A stretch of DNA of 5,874 bases from CAYUXF01 sp964448755 (lineage in GTDB: Bacteria > Margulisbacteria > Termititenacia > Termititenacales > CAYUXF01). Positions 1-5,817 of the stretch are shown one piece after another (the first letter of the stretch is position 1; the number at the start of each line of letters is the position of its first letter). Location: positions 1-5,874 of the forward strand of contig CAYUXF010000079.1 of NCBI GenBank assembly GCA_964448755.1, in the 5' to 3' direction. The notes under the pieces are model-generated. The model was not told the origin of the DNA and searched no databases. It was given only the letters and a program-made list of their open reading frames with translations. The position numbers and the translations under genes are program-made.

Positions 1-190
1 TTTTCCAAAAATCATCAATATCATTTTGTGTAATTGGTGCTTCATAATTACCTGTGTCATGTTTTTTTATAAGTTCATTTTGCTTTTTTTTGTTTTGGAG
101 TATCTCATCTATTTGTTTTTGAGTTAAACCATATTCATTATATTTACTTTTTTTAAGATCGGCGATAGAGACAACTTTTTTATAATTCAT
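1..190 (-). CDS. Hypothetical protein, 5' part only (runs off the left edge)
   Basis: An ATG at 188-190 opens a minus-strand frame with no stop for all 63 visible codons, so the gene is cut by the window edge. An AGGAG Shine-Dalgarno (CTCCT on the plus strand at 200-204) lies 9 nt upstream, which makes this start convincing. The visible product starts MNYKKVVSIADLKK and is lysine-, asparagine- and aspartate-rich. It shows no membrane segment, signal peptide or motif that I recognise. A central charged stretch (about residues 26-45, LTQKQIDEIL onward) looks helical. By hand count the piece is about 25% GC, far below the neighbouring genes, which suggests a different origin. It has its own upstream region rather than being tightly joined to pdxJ (91-bp gap). 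A small regulatory or antitoxin-like protein is possible, but nothing visible proves it; function unknown. Confidence 0.72.
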   Translation of the reverse strand, partial: MNYKKVVSIADLKKSKYNEYGLTQKQIDEILQNKKKQNELIKKHDTGNYEAPITQNDIDDFWK

Positions 191-199
191 TAAAATAAA

Positions 200-252
200 C
201 TCCTAAGAAAATATAGCTATATTATATCGCACGCTGTCAATTATTGTTGCAA
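200..252 (-). promoter_or_regulatory. Possible promoter and operator of the left-edge gene
   Basis: Reading the minus strand, a perfect TTGACA (235-240) is followed by TATAAT (221-226) and TATATT (210-215). The TTGACA-TATATT spacing is 19 bp, longer than ideal, and the TTGACA-TATAAT spacing of 8 bp is too short, so which pair is used is unclear. A perfect 14-bp palindrome, AATATAGCTATATT, sits at 210-223 and overlaps the -10 candidates, where a repressor dimer could bind. The AGGAG ribosome-binding site follows at 200-204. Confidence 0.4.
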
Positions 253-277
253 AATGAAAGTATTAAAGAAGTATTTC

Positions 278-294
278 AGCGCTACAAAAGCGCT
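278..294. terminator. Weak stem-loop at the pdxJ stop codon
   Basis: Two AGCGCT hexamers (278-283 and 289-294) form a 6-bp stem with a 5-nt loop that overlaps the pdxJ TAG (282-284). In the pdxJ direction the sequence after the stem has only scattered T residues, so it would be a poor intrinsic terminator. On the plus strand a run of T follows closely, but no plus-strand gene would use it. It may mark the end of the operon or be chance. Confidence 0.22.
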
Positions 295-1016
295 TTCATT
301 TTTTTTACTGCCGCTGCTAACCCGCTAAAAACAGCTTCGGCAATAATATTGTGACCAATATTAAGCTCTTCAAAAAGCTCGTGGTGAGCAGCAATTGCTG
401 AAGTATTTTCATAGGTGAGGCCGTGCCCCGCATTTACTTTTAAGCCAAGTGTCTGCGCAAGCCTCGCTGCATCTAAAAGCTTATTTAATTCTATTTGTGC
501 CTTCTCCGGATCATAACCCTGGCGCTTGCTGTCTGAATATTCGGCATAAGTGCCGGTGTGTAATTCAATATACTCTGCCCCGCTCTCTTTAGCTGCTTTA
601 ATTTGAGCCTGGTCAGGGTCAATAAAATGAGAGACCTCAATACCGACAGCCGCTAGTTTATTGCTGATTTTTTTTATCTGCTCAAAATTACTAACAACAT
701 CCAGGCCGCCTTCGGTAGTAATTTCTGCTCTTTTCTCCGGCACAAGACAAACGGCGTTGACTTTAGCATCACTGGCAATAGCGGCAATTTCATCTACCGC
801 GGCCATCTCTAAATTTAAATGCGTCTGCGGCAGTGCTTTTCTAATGGCATAGACATCAGCGTCTTGAATATGGCGGCGGTCTTCACGCAAATGTATCGTA
901 ATGCCGTCTGCACCAGCTTCAACGGCAATTTTGGCCGCCGCAACCAGATCAGGATAAACATCTTTTCTGGCCTGACGCAGTGTCGCTATGTGATCAATAT
1001 TTACACCAAGTTTCAT
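282..1016 (-). CDS. pdxJ: Pyridoxine 5'-phosphate synthase PdxJ
   Basis: PdxJ condenses 1-deoxy-D-xylulose 5-phosphate with 3-amino-2-oxopropyl phosphate (the PdxA product) to give pyridoxine 5'-phosphate, the last ring-forming step of DXP-dependent vitamin B6 synthesis in the cytosol. The product is 244 residues, the normal length for this TIM-barrel family. It begins with the family's usual N-terminus (MKLGVNIDHIATLRQAR), which fixes the start even though no Shine-Dalgarno is visible. Family landmarks are present: HLREDRRHI with His42, LNLEMA with the catalytic Glu70, VNAGHGLT with His198, and the phosphate-binding NIGH ending at His222 followed by IIAEAVFSGL. Nothing is truncated. It is the last gene of the minus-strand block, 44 bp after the 61-residue membrane gene, and probably depends on read-through from upstream. 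Its GC content is clearly higher than that of the partial gene downstream. Confidence 0.97.
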   Translation of the reverse strand: MKLGVNIDHIATLRQARKDVYPDLVAAAKIAVEAGADGITIHLREDRRHIQDADVYAIRKALPQTHLNLEMAAVDEIAAIASDAKVNAVCLVPEKRAEITTEGGLDVVSNFEQIKKISNKLAAVGIEVSHFIDPDQAQIKAAKESGAEYIELHTGTYAEYSDSKRQGYDPEKAQIELNKLLDAARLAQTLGLKVNAGHGLTYENTSAIAAHHELFEELNIGHNIIAEAVFSGLAAAVKKMKALL

Positions 1017-1060
1017 AATTAAACGATATTAACACAAATGAAAGGTGAAGCATATCCCTG

Positions 1061-1246
1061 CTATTTATTGACCATAGCCAATAAATTTTTAGGGCTCATC
1101 TTTGCCGCCAGACCCAGCAAATAAATAACCAATATTGACGATGTCAGCCCCGCTGCAAAAAACATAAATGCTACAGGCAGCGCAACTGCCGCCGCGGTCA
1201 TTTTAAGCGGTTCCTTTTTTATTGAGATACTTTTTCTGTCTAACAT
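1061..1246 (-). CDS. Small hydrophobic membrane protein, unknown function
   Basis: This 61-residue product has a basic N-terminus (Lys5, Lys10, Lys11, Lys15). A hydrophobic stretch of about 33 residues follows (roughly 16-48, TAAAVALPVAFMFFAAGL then SSILVIYLLGLAA), and then a short basic tail. The hydrophobic part is long enough for two short helices joined at a GLTSS turn, or one long helix. The reading frame is supported by a strong Shine-Dalgarno, AGGGAGG (plus-strand 1254-1260), 7 nt before the ATG; the internal Met16 has no such site. It lies 38 bp after the sugar transferase and 44 bp before pdxJ, so it is probably co-transcribed with both. I do not recognise the family. Its place after a membrane glycan-initiating enzyme suggests a small membrane partner, but that is only inference. 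Confidence 0.7.
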   Translation of the reverse strand: MLDRKSISIKKEPLKMTAAAVALPVAFMFFAAGLTSSILVIYLLGLAAKMSPKNLLAMVNK

Positions 1247-1284
1247 TCGATAACCTCCCTTTTTTAAGCATATAGTTATTTTAA

Positions 1285-2724
1285 TTAATATACATCCTTC
1301 TGCAAAATAACTTTACCAAAAGTATCTAAAAGTATTTTGAGATCAAAGAAAACAGACCAGTTGGCAATATAATAAACATCGTAATTCAACTTCTCGTAAG
1401 GCGAAGCAGAAAGTTCTGCCCGGCCATTGACCTGCGCCCAGCCGGTCAGTCCGCCTTTGACCAAAAGCCGGTTGTTCCAGCCCGCTACACTCTTTTTATA
1501 CTTGTTATTAAAATAAGGGCGTTCCGGGCGCGGCCCAACTATCGACATATCGCCCTTTAAAATATTGAACAATTGCGGCAGTTCATCTAAAGAGCTCTTG
1601 CGCAAAAAGTTGCCAATAAGCGTTGTGCGCGCTTTCTGATCGCCGGTCGAAAGGATCGGCTTCCCACCTTTTTCAGCGTCATTACGCATCGAACGGAACT
1701 TATAAAAATCAAACTCTCTACCCTGCTCTGTTACCCGTTTCTGCTTATAAATTACCGGGCCGGGCGATGTTATTTTTACAAGGAGCGCCAACAAAGCCAT
1801 CAGCGGCAGTGTCAGAACAAAAAGTGGGACTGCAATGCAGAGATCAAAGAGCCTTTTTTGCAGCCGCTGCGCGAACGGAAATTCCAGCTCTTTAATCGCC
1901 AGCAGCTGCACAGAATCGAGCATTTCAAAAGAGATCTCTTTTTGTTTGAGCAGATACCTGGTCGGCAGAAAGCGCATATAGCGACCGGTGGCTTTACAAA
2001 AACTATCAAGTCTTAAAATATCTTCCATATCATACGATTCATCGGCTAAAAAAACAGCATCAACGCGGTATTTTTTTATAATATGTTCAACATCTTTTGT
2101 TTTGCCAAGCAATAAAAAGCGCTCTTTTAAAGGGTGAATTATTTTTTTAGGGGCACCGTCGGCAATAAAGCCAAGACAGTTAAAACCGTATTCAGGATAG
2201 CCAATTAGCCGTTCAGCCAGACGCTGCGCCTGCGTTGAAGTGCCGATAATAATGGTCCGTTTATTGCCGAGCCCTTTTTTATGCAGAAAATTAGAAAAAG
2301 TATGGATAATATTTCTGGTAATAATGAGCAGCACAATGGCGACAAAAGCAGAATAGATCAGCACATAGCGCGAACCCGGGAAGCTCTTGTAAATAAAAGT
2401 AAAGGCCATGACCTCAAAAACGCCAAAGAAAATACTTTTAACTATCGCTTTAAAAAGATTCATTTTAGCCAGCGGTCCAGTATAGTGCTTATACATACCG
2501 TTAACGCTGAAAGAAAAGAGCCAGAGAATTATGATATAGAATAGAACGTCAAGATACGCCTCTATCTGCGCGCTGGGCATATGGTAAGAGCTGAGCCCAA
2601 AAACATACAATTTGAACTTTAAGGCGTAACCAATTATAACGCTCAGCGCAACGACCGCCACATCGTTAATGACCTTGATCAAAGTTATTACTTTTCTGGT
2701 CTTGTTCTCTATTCGTTTAAGCAT
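1285..2724 (-). CDS. Polyprenyl-phosphate sugar-1-phosphate transferase (WcaJ/WbaP-like)
   Basis: This is a membrane enzyme that moves a sugar 1-phosphate from a nucleotide sugar to undecaprenyl (or another polyprenyl) phosphate, the first committed step of exopolysaccharide, capsule or O-antigen repeat-unit assembly. The 479-residue product has the full large-form architecture. About four hydrophobic helices lie in residues 14-140. A Rossmann-like domain follows from about residue 152 (KRTIIIGTSTQAQRLAERL). Next comes a hydrophobic segment near 290-315 and the C-terminal bacterial sugar transferase domain. That domain carries KRLFDL, SPGPVIYKQKRV, FYKFRSM, the catalytic Asp380-Glu381 pair in SLDELPQLFNILKGD, SIVGPRPE, and GLTGWAQVNGR. 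The start overlaps the end of the upstream gene by 8 bp and has a GGGGG ribosome-binding site 5 nt before the ATG, so the pair is probably translationally coupled. The sugar it transfers cannot be read from the sequence. Confidence 0.93.
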   Translation of the reverse strand: MLKRIENKTRKVITLIKVINDVAVVALSVIIGYALKFKLYVFGLSSYHMPSAQIEAYLDVLFYIIILWLFSFSVNGMYKHYTGPLAKMNLFKAIVKSIFFGVFEVMAFTFIYKSFPGSRYVLIYSAFVAIVLLIITRNIIHTFSNFLHKKGLGNKRTIIIGTSTQAQRLAERLIGYPEYGFNCLGFIADGAPKKIIHPLKERFLLLGKTKDVEHIIKKYRVDAVFLADESYDMEDILRLDSFCKATGRYMRFLPTRYLLKQKEISFEMLDSVQLLAIKELEFPFAQRLQKRLFDLCIAVPLFVLTLPLMALLALLVKITSPGPVIYKQKRVTEQGREFDFYKFRSMRNDAEKGGKPILSTGDQKARTTLIGNFLRKSSLDELPQLFNILKGDMSIVGPRPERPYFNNKYKKSVAGWNNRLLVKGGLTGWAQVNGRAELSASPYEKLNYDVYYIANWSVFFDLKILLDTFGKVILQKDVY

Positions 2725-3718
2725 TTCTACCCCCTGAACCGTTACTTATTTTAGAAAGTCTGGCCAGCAGCATCTCTTTAGGCAGACGGACATTGTTCCC
2801 TATTTCACAAGCACTGCCCAGTAAAGCGCCATCCAGTTCGCAGTTATCAGCTATTTTAGTGCCCGGCAGCAGCAGGCTATTTTTTAAAATAACATTCTTG
2901 CCAATAACACAGTCGTTAAAAACAATCGTGTTCTTTATTTTACTCTCGGCTCCGGCTGAAAAATTGCCGCCAAAATAATTTCTTTTATCTGTCCGGCAGG
3001 AAAAATCGAGCGCGCAGTTGTCACCGCAGAAGTTATCTCCTATTTTATTTTCATTAAATTCTATGAGATCTTTTTTGAGGATCTCGAACAGCGTTTGATA
3101 ATAATTTTCAGCTGTATTGATGTTCTTATAATACCCCTCTGTTTTAACGCCGCTAATCCTCTTTTTCCGTTTAATGATCTCGGGCAGAAACTGCAGATGA
3201 AAATCAAGTTCATCCTCAACAAAGTAACTCAAAAGCTCCGGGTCAAGATAAAAAATATTCGCCAGATAATGCTGACAGCTCTGTTCGTTATATAAAATGT
3301 TTTTTAAGTCACCGCTTTTTTCTGCGACATCAACAAAAAAGCCCTCTTCATAATTTTGTTTCTCGGTATAATAAAAGATCAGATCGGCTTTTTTCTCTTT
3401 TTGTATCTTCGGCAGACGCTCAAAAACCTCCAGCGAAAAAATATTGCCTAAAACTAAAATAAAATGATCGCTGTCCAGATGTTCTTTTACACAGGCAATA
3501 TTAAACCCATCAAAAATGCCGGCAGAAACTACTTTAACATCGTCTCTATCTGCAATATCTGCCGGCAGAGCATCGGCAACTAGAATAATTTCAGTCACCG
3601 GCGTATATTTTTTCAGCCACTCCAGCTGCCGTTCAAGCAGAGTCTTGCCGAAGAACGGCAAACTCTTGTCCGTTAAGTTAAAATTCTTGTTTAATTCAGG
3701 AAAAAGAACTGCTTTCAT
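2717..3718 (-). CDS. Nucleotidyltransferase-like/left-handed beta-helix protein, probable pseudoenzyme
   Basis: The 333-residue product has the plan of sugar-1-phosphate nucleotidyltransferases (GlmU/RmlA-like). An N-terminal Rossmann-like domain (about 1-215) opens MKAVLF and includes KTLLERQLEWLKK. A C-terminal set of imperfect hexapeptide repeats (about 226-320) includes VIGKNVILKNS and EIGNNVRLP, typical of a left-handed beta-helix. The catalytic signatures are lost. The glycine-rich GGxGTRL nucleotide loop is replaced by PELNKNF (7-13). The metal-binding Asp of the usual LGD reads Gly91-Asn92. The second metal Asp, in the usual W-x-D-I-G-T-P-E, reads KNINTAEN (Asn199). The frame is otherwise intact, so this looks like conserved loss of catalysis, not decay. 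The gene starts 9 bp after asnB with no clear Shine-Dalgarno and overlaps the sugar transferase start by 8 bp. A regulatory, scaffolding or ligand-sensing role for the glycan enzymes is inference. Confidence 0.82.
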   Translation of the reverse strand: MKAVLFPELNKNFNLTDKSLPFFGKTLLERQLEWLKKYTPVTEIILVADALPADIADRDDVKVVSAGIFDGFNIACVKEHLDSDHFILVLGNIFSLEVFERLPKIQKEKKADLIFYYTEKQNYEEGFFVDVAEKSGDLKNILYNEQSCQHYLANIFYLDPELLSYFVEDELDFHLQFLPEIIKRKKRISGVKTEGYYKNINTAENYYQTLFEILKKDLIEFNENKIGDNFCGDNCALDFSCRTDKRNYFGGNFSAGAESKIKNTIVFNDCVIGKNVILKNSLLLPGTKIADNCELDGALLGSACEIGNNVRLPKEMLLARLSKISNGSGGRNA

Positions 3719-3727
3719 TGTTATTTA

Positions 3728-5620
3728 TTATAACATCATCTTGCCGCTTTGCAGCCACTTTTCGAGGATCACAAGCGTAAATAATCTGCGCCCGTGGTTA
3801 ATTTTACCGGCAAGATGTTCGTTGATCAGATTATCCAGACCTGCCCTGTTCATGATCCCATTATTGACCAGTTCAGATGCCGAAAAGAGATCGAGCAAAT
3901 ACTCCTTCAGTTCGTTGCGGAACCAGCTCCCCAGCGGTACACCAAAACCCTGCTTTTTGCGATAGATGATCTCTTTTGGCAGATAATTTTCAGCTATTTT
4001 TTTCAATAAATATTTTAAATTTCTGCCGTTGAGTTTATATTTAGCCGGAATTGAAGCGGCATATTCCATTAATTTATAATCCAAGAACGGCGAGCGACCT
4101 TCCAGCGAATGGAACATCGTCGAGCGGTCCGCCTTGACGAGGAGGTCCTGCGGCAGATATGTATTGACATCGGTATTTAATATTTTGTCTGTTAACTCTC
4201 TGGCGGTATTAGAATTAAAAAAGCGCAAAAATTCACTGTCACCTTCCCCGCTGCCAATCTGCTGTCTCATATTGTCCGTATATAATTTATTTTTTAATTC
4301 GTCATCAAATGAGCGATAGATCTGCAGATAGGCTTCAGCGTTGTCGCACAAAGATATCTTGTTGAGCCACTTAAAACGCCTGATAAACGAGTGGTGTGCC
4401 GTATTTTCCGGCAGGTTTTTTATTATGTTATAAAGCGTACTTCTCATAACTTTTGGCACCCGGCGGTATTTATCCTGATAAAACATCCCTAAATAGCGCT
4501 CATAACCGGCAAAAGACTCATCGCCGCCGTCGCCGTTGAGCGCGACAGTGACATGCTCTCTGGTCAATTTAGAGAGATAATACATTGGTATCTGCGAGGG
4601 GTCGGCATAAGGTTCTTCAAAAGCGTCGACCAGATCGTCAATGATATCGACCATGTTCGGCCTAACGACAAACTCGTGGTGTTCGGTCTTAAATTGATCG
4701 GCGATCTTTTTAGCCCAGGCAAGCTCGCTAAAATCTTTCTGGTCAAAACCTATGGAAAATGTTTTAACTTTGTCGGTGTAGCGCGCCATGATCGCCACGA
4801 TCAGGCTGGAATCTATGCCACCGCTTAAAAAAGCGCCCAGCGGCACATCGGCGATCATCCGCATTTTGGTCGCCTCATGCAGTAAATTATCGACACGCTT
4901 AATTATATCGTTCTCAAAAAGCGATATCTTTTCGGTGTAATTAAGCTGCCAGTATTTTTTAATTGAAACTTTACCGGCGCTGAATTCCAGATAACTGGCA
5001 GGCGGCAGTTTTTTGATGTTTTTATAAATTGAATTATCGCCCGGGATATAGTTAAAGCTTAAATAATCGTCCAGAACAGCGAGATCAAGCTCCTTTTTAA
5101 CTTCGGCATTTTCTAAAATTGGTTTGATCTGCGAAGAAAAAATAAATGAGTTGTTGTCCTGATAATAAAAGAGCGGCTTTTTGCCGAGGTGGTCCCTGAG
5201 CAGACATAGTTTGGAAATGGTCTTATCGTATATTGCGATAGCGAACATCCCGCGCAGTTTATAGACCAGTTCAATGCCGAATTTCTGATAGAGTTTTAAG
5301 ATAACCTCGGTGTCAGAAGTTGTCTTAAAAATATCGTCTTTAAAATACTCTTTTTTCAGCTCCTGAAAATTATAAATTTCGCCGTTAAAGACCAGTACTA
5401 CCTTGCCGTCATCGCTGACAAACGGCTGGTTGGCGCTGTCGGAGAGGTCAATAATTTTTAAACGCCGGTGGCCGAAACCAACGAAATTAGAACCGTCGCG
5501 AAAGAGCTCTATCCCCTCAGCGTCTGGCCCGCGGCGAATAATTTTCTCATTCATTTTGTGAATGATCTCTTGTGAAATTAACTGTTCTTGTGTTGTTATT
5601 TTGCCATTAATGCCGCACAT
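3728..5620 (-). CDS. asnB: Asparagine synthetase (glutamine-hydrolysing), AsnB family
   Basis: This enzyme family uses glutamine and ATP to amidate a carboxylate, classically aspartate to asparagine; members in glycan clusters may instead amidate sugar acids. The 630-residue product is full length. The N-terminal class II glutaminase domain has the nucleophile Cys2 (MCGINGKI), RGPD (30-33), GHRRL with Arg53, NGE (79-81) and SDTE with Asp103. The synthetase domain has the PP-loop SGGIDSS (266-272), GDGGDESFAGY (about 362-372), and the C-terminal signatures KADRSTMFHSLEGR, SPFLD and GFGVPLGSWFR. The start is certain because Cys2 must follow the initiator Met. No Shine-Dalgarno is present, and a TATAAT lies only 7 nt before the ATG, so a leaderless or very short-leader transcript is possible. 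It is the first gene of the operon, 9 bp before the nucleotidyltransferase-like gene. Its promoter and first codons are repeated upstream. Confidence 0.95.
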   Translation of the reverse strand: MCGINGKITTQEQLISQEIIHKMNEKIIRRGPDAEGIELFRDGSNFVGFGHRRLKIIDLSDSANQPFVSDDGKVVLVFNGEIYNFQELKKEYFKDDIFKTTSDTEVILKLYQKFGIELVYKLRGMFAIAIYDKTISKLCLLRDHLGKKPLFYYQDNNSFIFSSQIKPILENAEVKKELDLAVLDDYLSFNYIPGDNSIYKNIKKLPPASYLEFSAGKVSIKKYWQLNYTEKISLFENDIIKRVDNLLHEATKMRMIADVPLGAFLSGGIDSSLIVAIMARYTDKVKTFSIGFDQKDFSELAWAKKIADQFKTEHHEFVVRPNMVDIIDDLVDAFEEPYADPSQIPMYYLSKLTREHVTVALNGDGGDESFAGYERYLGMFYQDKYRRVPKVMRSTLYNIIKNLPENTAHHSFIRRFKWLNKISLCDNAEAYLQIYRSFDDELKNKLYTDNMRQQIGSGEGDSEFLRFFNSNTARELTDKILNTDVNTYLPQDLLVKADRSTMFHSLEGRSPFLDYKLMEYAASIPAKYKLNGRNLKYLLKKIAENYLPKEIIYRKKQGFGVPLGSWFRNELKEYLLDLFSASELVNNGIMNRAGLDNLINEHLAGKINHGRRLFTLVILEKWLQSGKMML

Positions 5621-5667
5621 GGCGCTAATTATATACTTTAATTATATTTTGTGCGATTGAATATCCA
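5608..5667 (-). repeat. Proximal copy of a 60-bp direct repeat covering the asnB start
   Basis: This block matches 5754-5813 at 58 of 60 positions; the differences are 5611 T versus 5757 C and 5624 G versus 5770 A. It contains the first four asnB codons, the ATG and the -10 elements. Weaker similarity continues beyond it (GTGAACT at 5674-5680 matches 5818-5824), so the original duplication was probably nearer 90-100 bp. Confidence 0.9.
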
Positions 5668-5668
5668 G
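5621..5668 (-). promoter_or_regulatory. Proximal asnB promoter region
   Basis: On the minus strand, CTGGAT (5663-5668) and TATAAT (5641-5646) are separated by 16 bp and form a moderate sigma-70-like promoter. A second TATAAT lies at 5628-5633, ending 7 nt before the asnB ATG, with only a poor -35 (TCGCAC, 5651-5656) at 17 bp. Use of the first -10 would give a leader of about a dozen bases; use of the second would start transcription at or next to the ATG. No ribosome-binding site is visible in either case. Confidence 0.5.
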
Positions 5669-5691
5669 AGAATGTGAACTGTAAGTTAGAA

Positions 5692-5766
5692 TTACTTTAT
5701 GCTCCCTCCGGGACGGGGGAGCTGGCAGCCAAAGGCTGTCTGAGGGGGATAACTAACGCCGCACAT
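5692..5766 (-). pseudogene. Duplicated asnB start now opening a 24-codon frame
   Basis: The distal repeat copy carries the asnB initiator and first codons (MCG, then Val instead of Ile). The frame then leaves asnB, passes through the palindromic element (SYPPQTAFGCQLP and on) and stops at TAA (5692-5694), 71 bp before the real asnB ATG. It is the remnant of a duplicated 5' end. It could be translated as an upstream peptide if the distal promoter is active, but there is no ribosome-binding site and no sign of selection. Confidence 0.5.
5697..5753. repeat. GC-rich palindromic element between the repeat copies
   Basis: This GC-rich island in an AT-rich intergenic region holds two adjacent hairpins. 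The first pairs GCTCCCTC (5701-5708) with GGGGGAGC (5715-5722), including one G-T wobble. The second pairs GGCAGCC (5724-5730) with GGCTGTC (5734-5740) around an AAA loop. The outer CTCCCTC and GAGGGGG (5742-5748) can also partly pair across the element. It resembles the short dispersed palindromic repeats with CCCCCTCAG and AGCTCCC motifs found in many bacterial genomes, but only one copy is visible here. Confidence 0.6.
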
Positions 5767-5813
5767 GGCACTAATTATATACTTTAATTATATTTTGTGC
5801 GATTGAATATCCA
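5754..5813 (-). repeat. Distal copy of the 60-bp direct repeat
   Basis: This is the second copy of 5608-5667 (58 of 60 identical), 146 bp upstream of asnB's own copy in the direction of transcription. It retains both TATAAT boxes and the ATG with the next codons, but leads into the palindromic element instead of asnB. Confidence 0.9.
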
Positions 5814-5816
5814 ATC
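5767..5816 (-). promoter_or_regulatory. Distal duplicate of the asnB promoter, with an operator-like palindrome
   Basis: TTGGAT (5809-5814) and TATAAT (5787-5792) lie 16 bp apart, and a second TATAAT is at 5774-5779. The -35 is a better match than that of the proximal copy (CTGGAT). A 16-bp imperfect palindrome, GATTGAATATCCAATC (5801-5816, one mismatched pair), covers the -35. The proximal copy keeps only its left part because the two copies diverge at that point. Transcription from here would pass through the palindromic element before reaching asnB. Confidence 0.45.
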
Positions 5817-5817
5817 C

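Noticed and set aside
661..1022. Two plus-strand frames across pdxJ
   Set aside because: Antisense to invariant PdxJ motifs; no support of their own.
1623..1895. Plus-strand open frame inside the sugar transferase
   Set aside because: Antisense to the conserved catalytic domain, with no ribosome-binding site and no recognisable content.
1812..2009. 65-codon minus-strand frame within the sugar transferase
   Set aside because: Overlaps the motif-bearing frame in another phase; composition is typical of a shadow frame.
2717..3718. Frameshift hiding the normal nucleotidyltransferase N-terminus
   Set aside because: MKAVLF is in frame at the expected place and the following core (KTLLERQLEWLKK) aligns without a gap, so the missing glycine loop is a true replacement.
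3516..3965. 149-codon open frame on the plus strand
   Set aside because: It lies antisense across the nucleotidyltransferase-like gene and the end of asnB, both strongly supported by motifs; its translation looks like no protein family and it has no start signal.
4553..4828. 91-codon plus-strand frame inside asnB
   Set aside because: Antisense to the PP-loop region of asnB, whose coding sense is beyond doubt.
5608..5813. CRISPR array or tRNA-like structure in the intergenic repeats
   Set aside because: There are only two copies, they are 60 bp long and contain promoter and coding sequence; no spacer pattern and no cloverleaf is visible.
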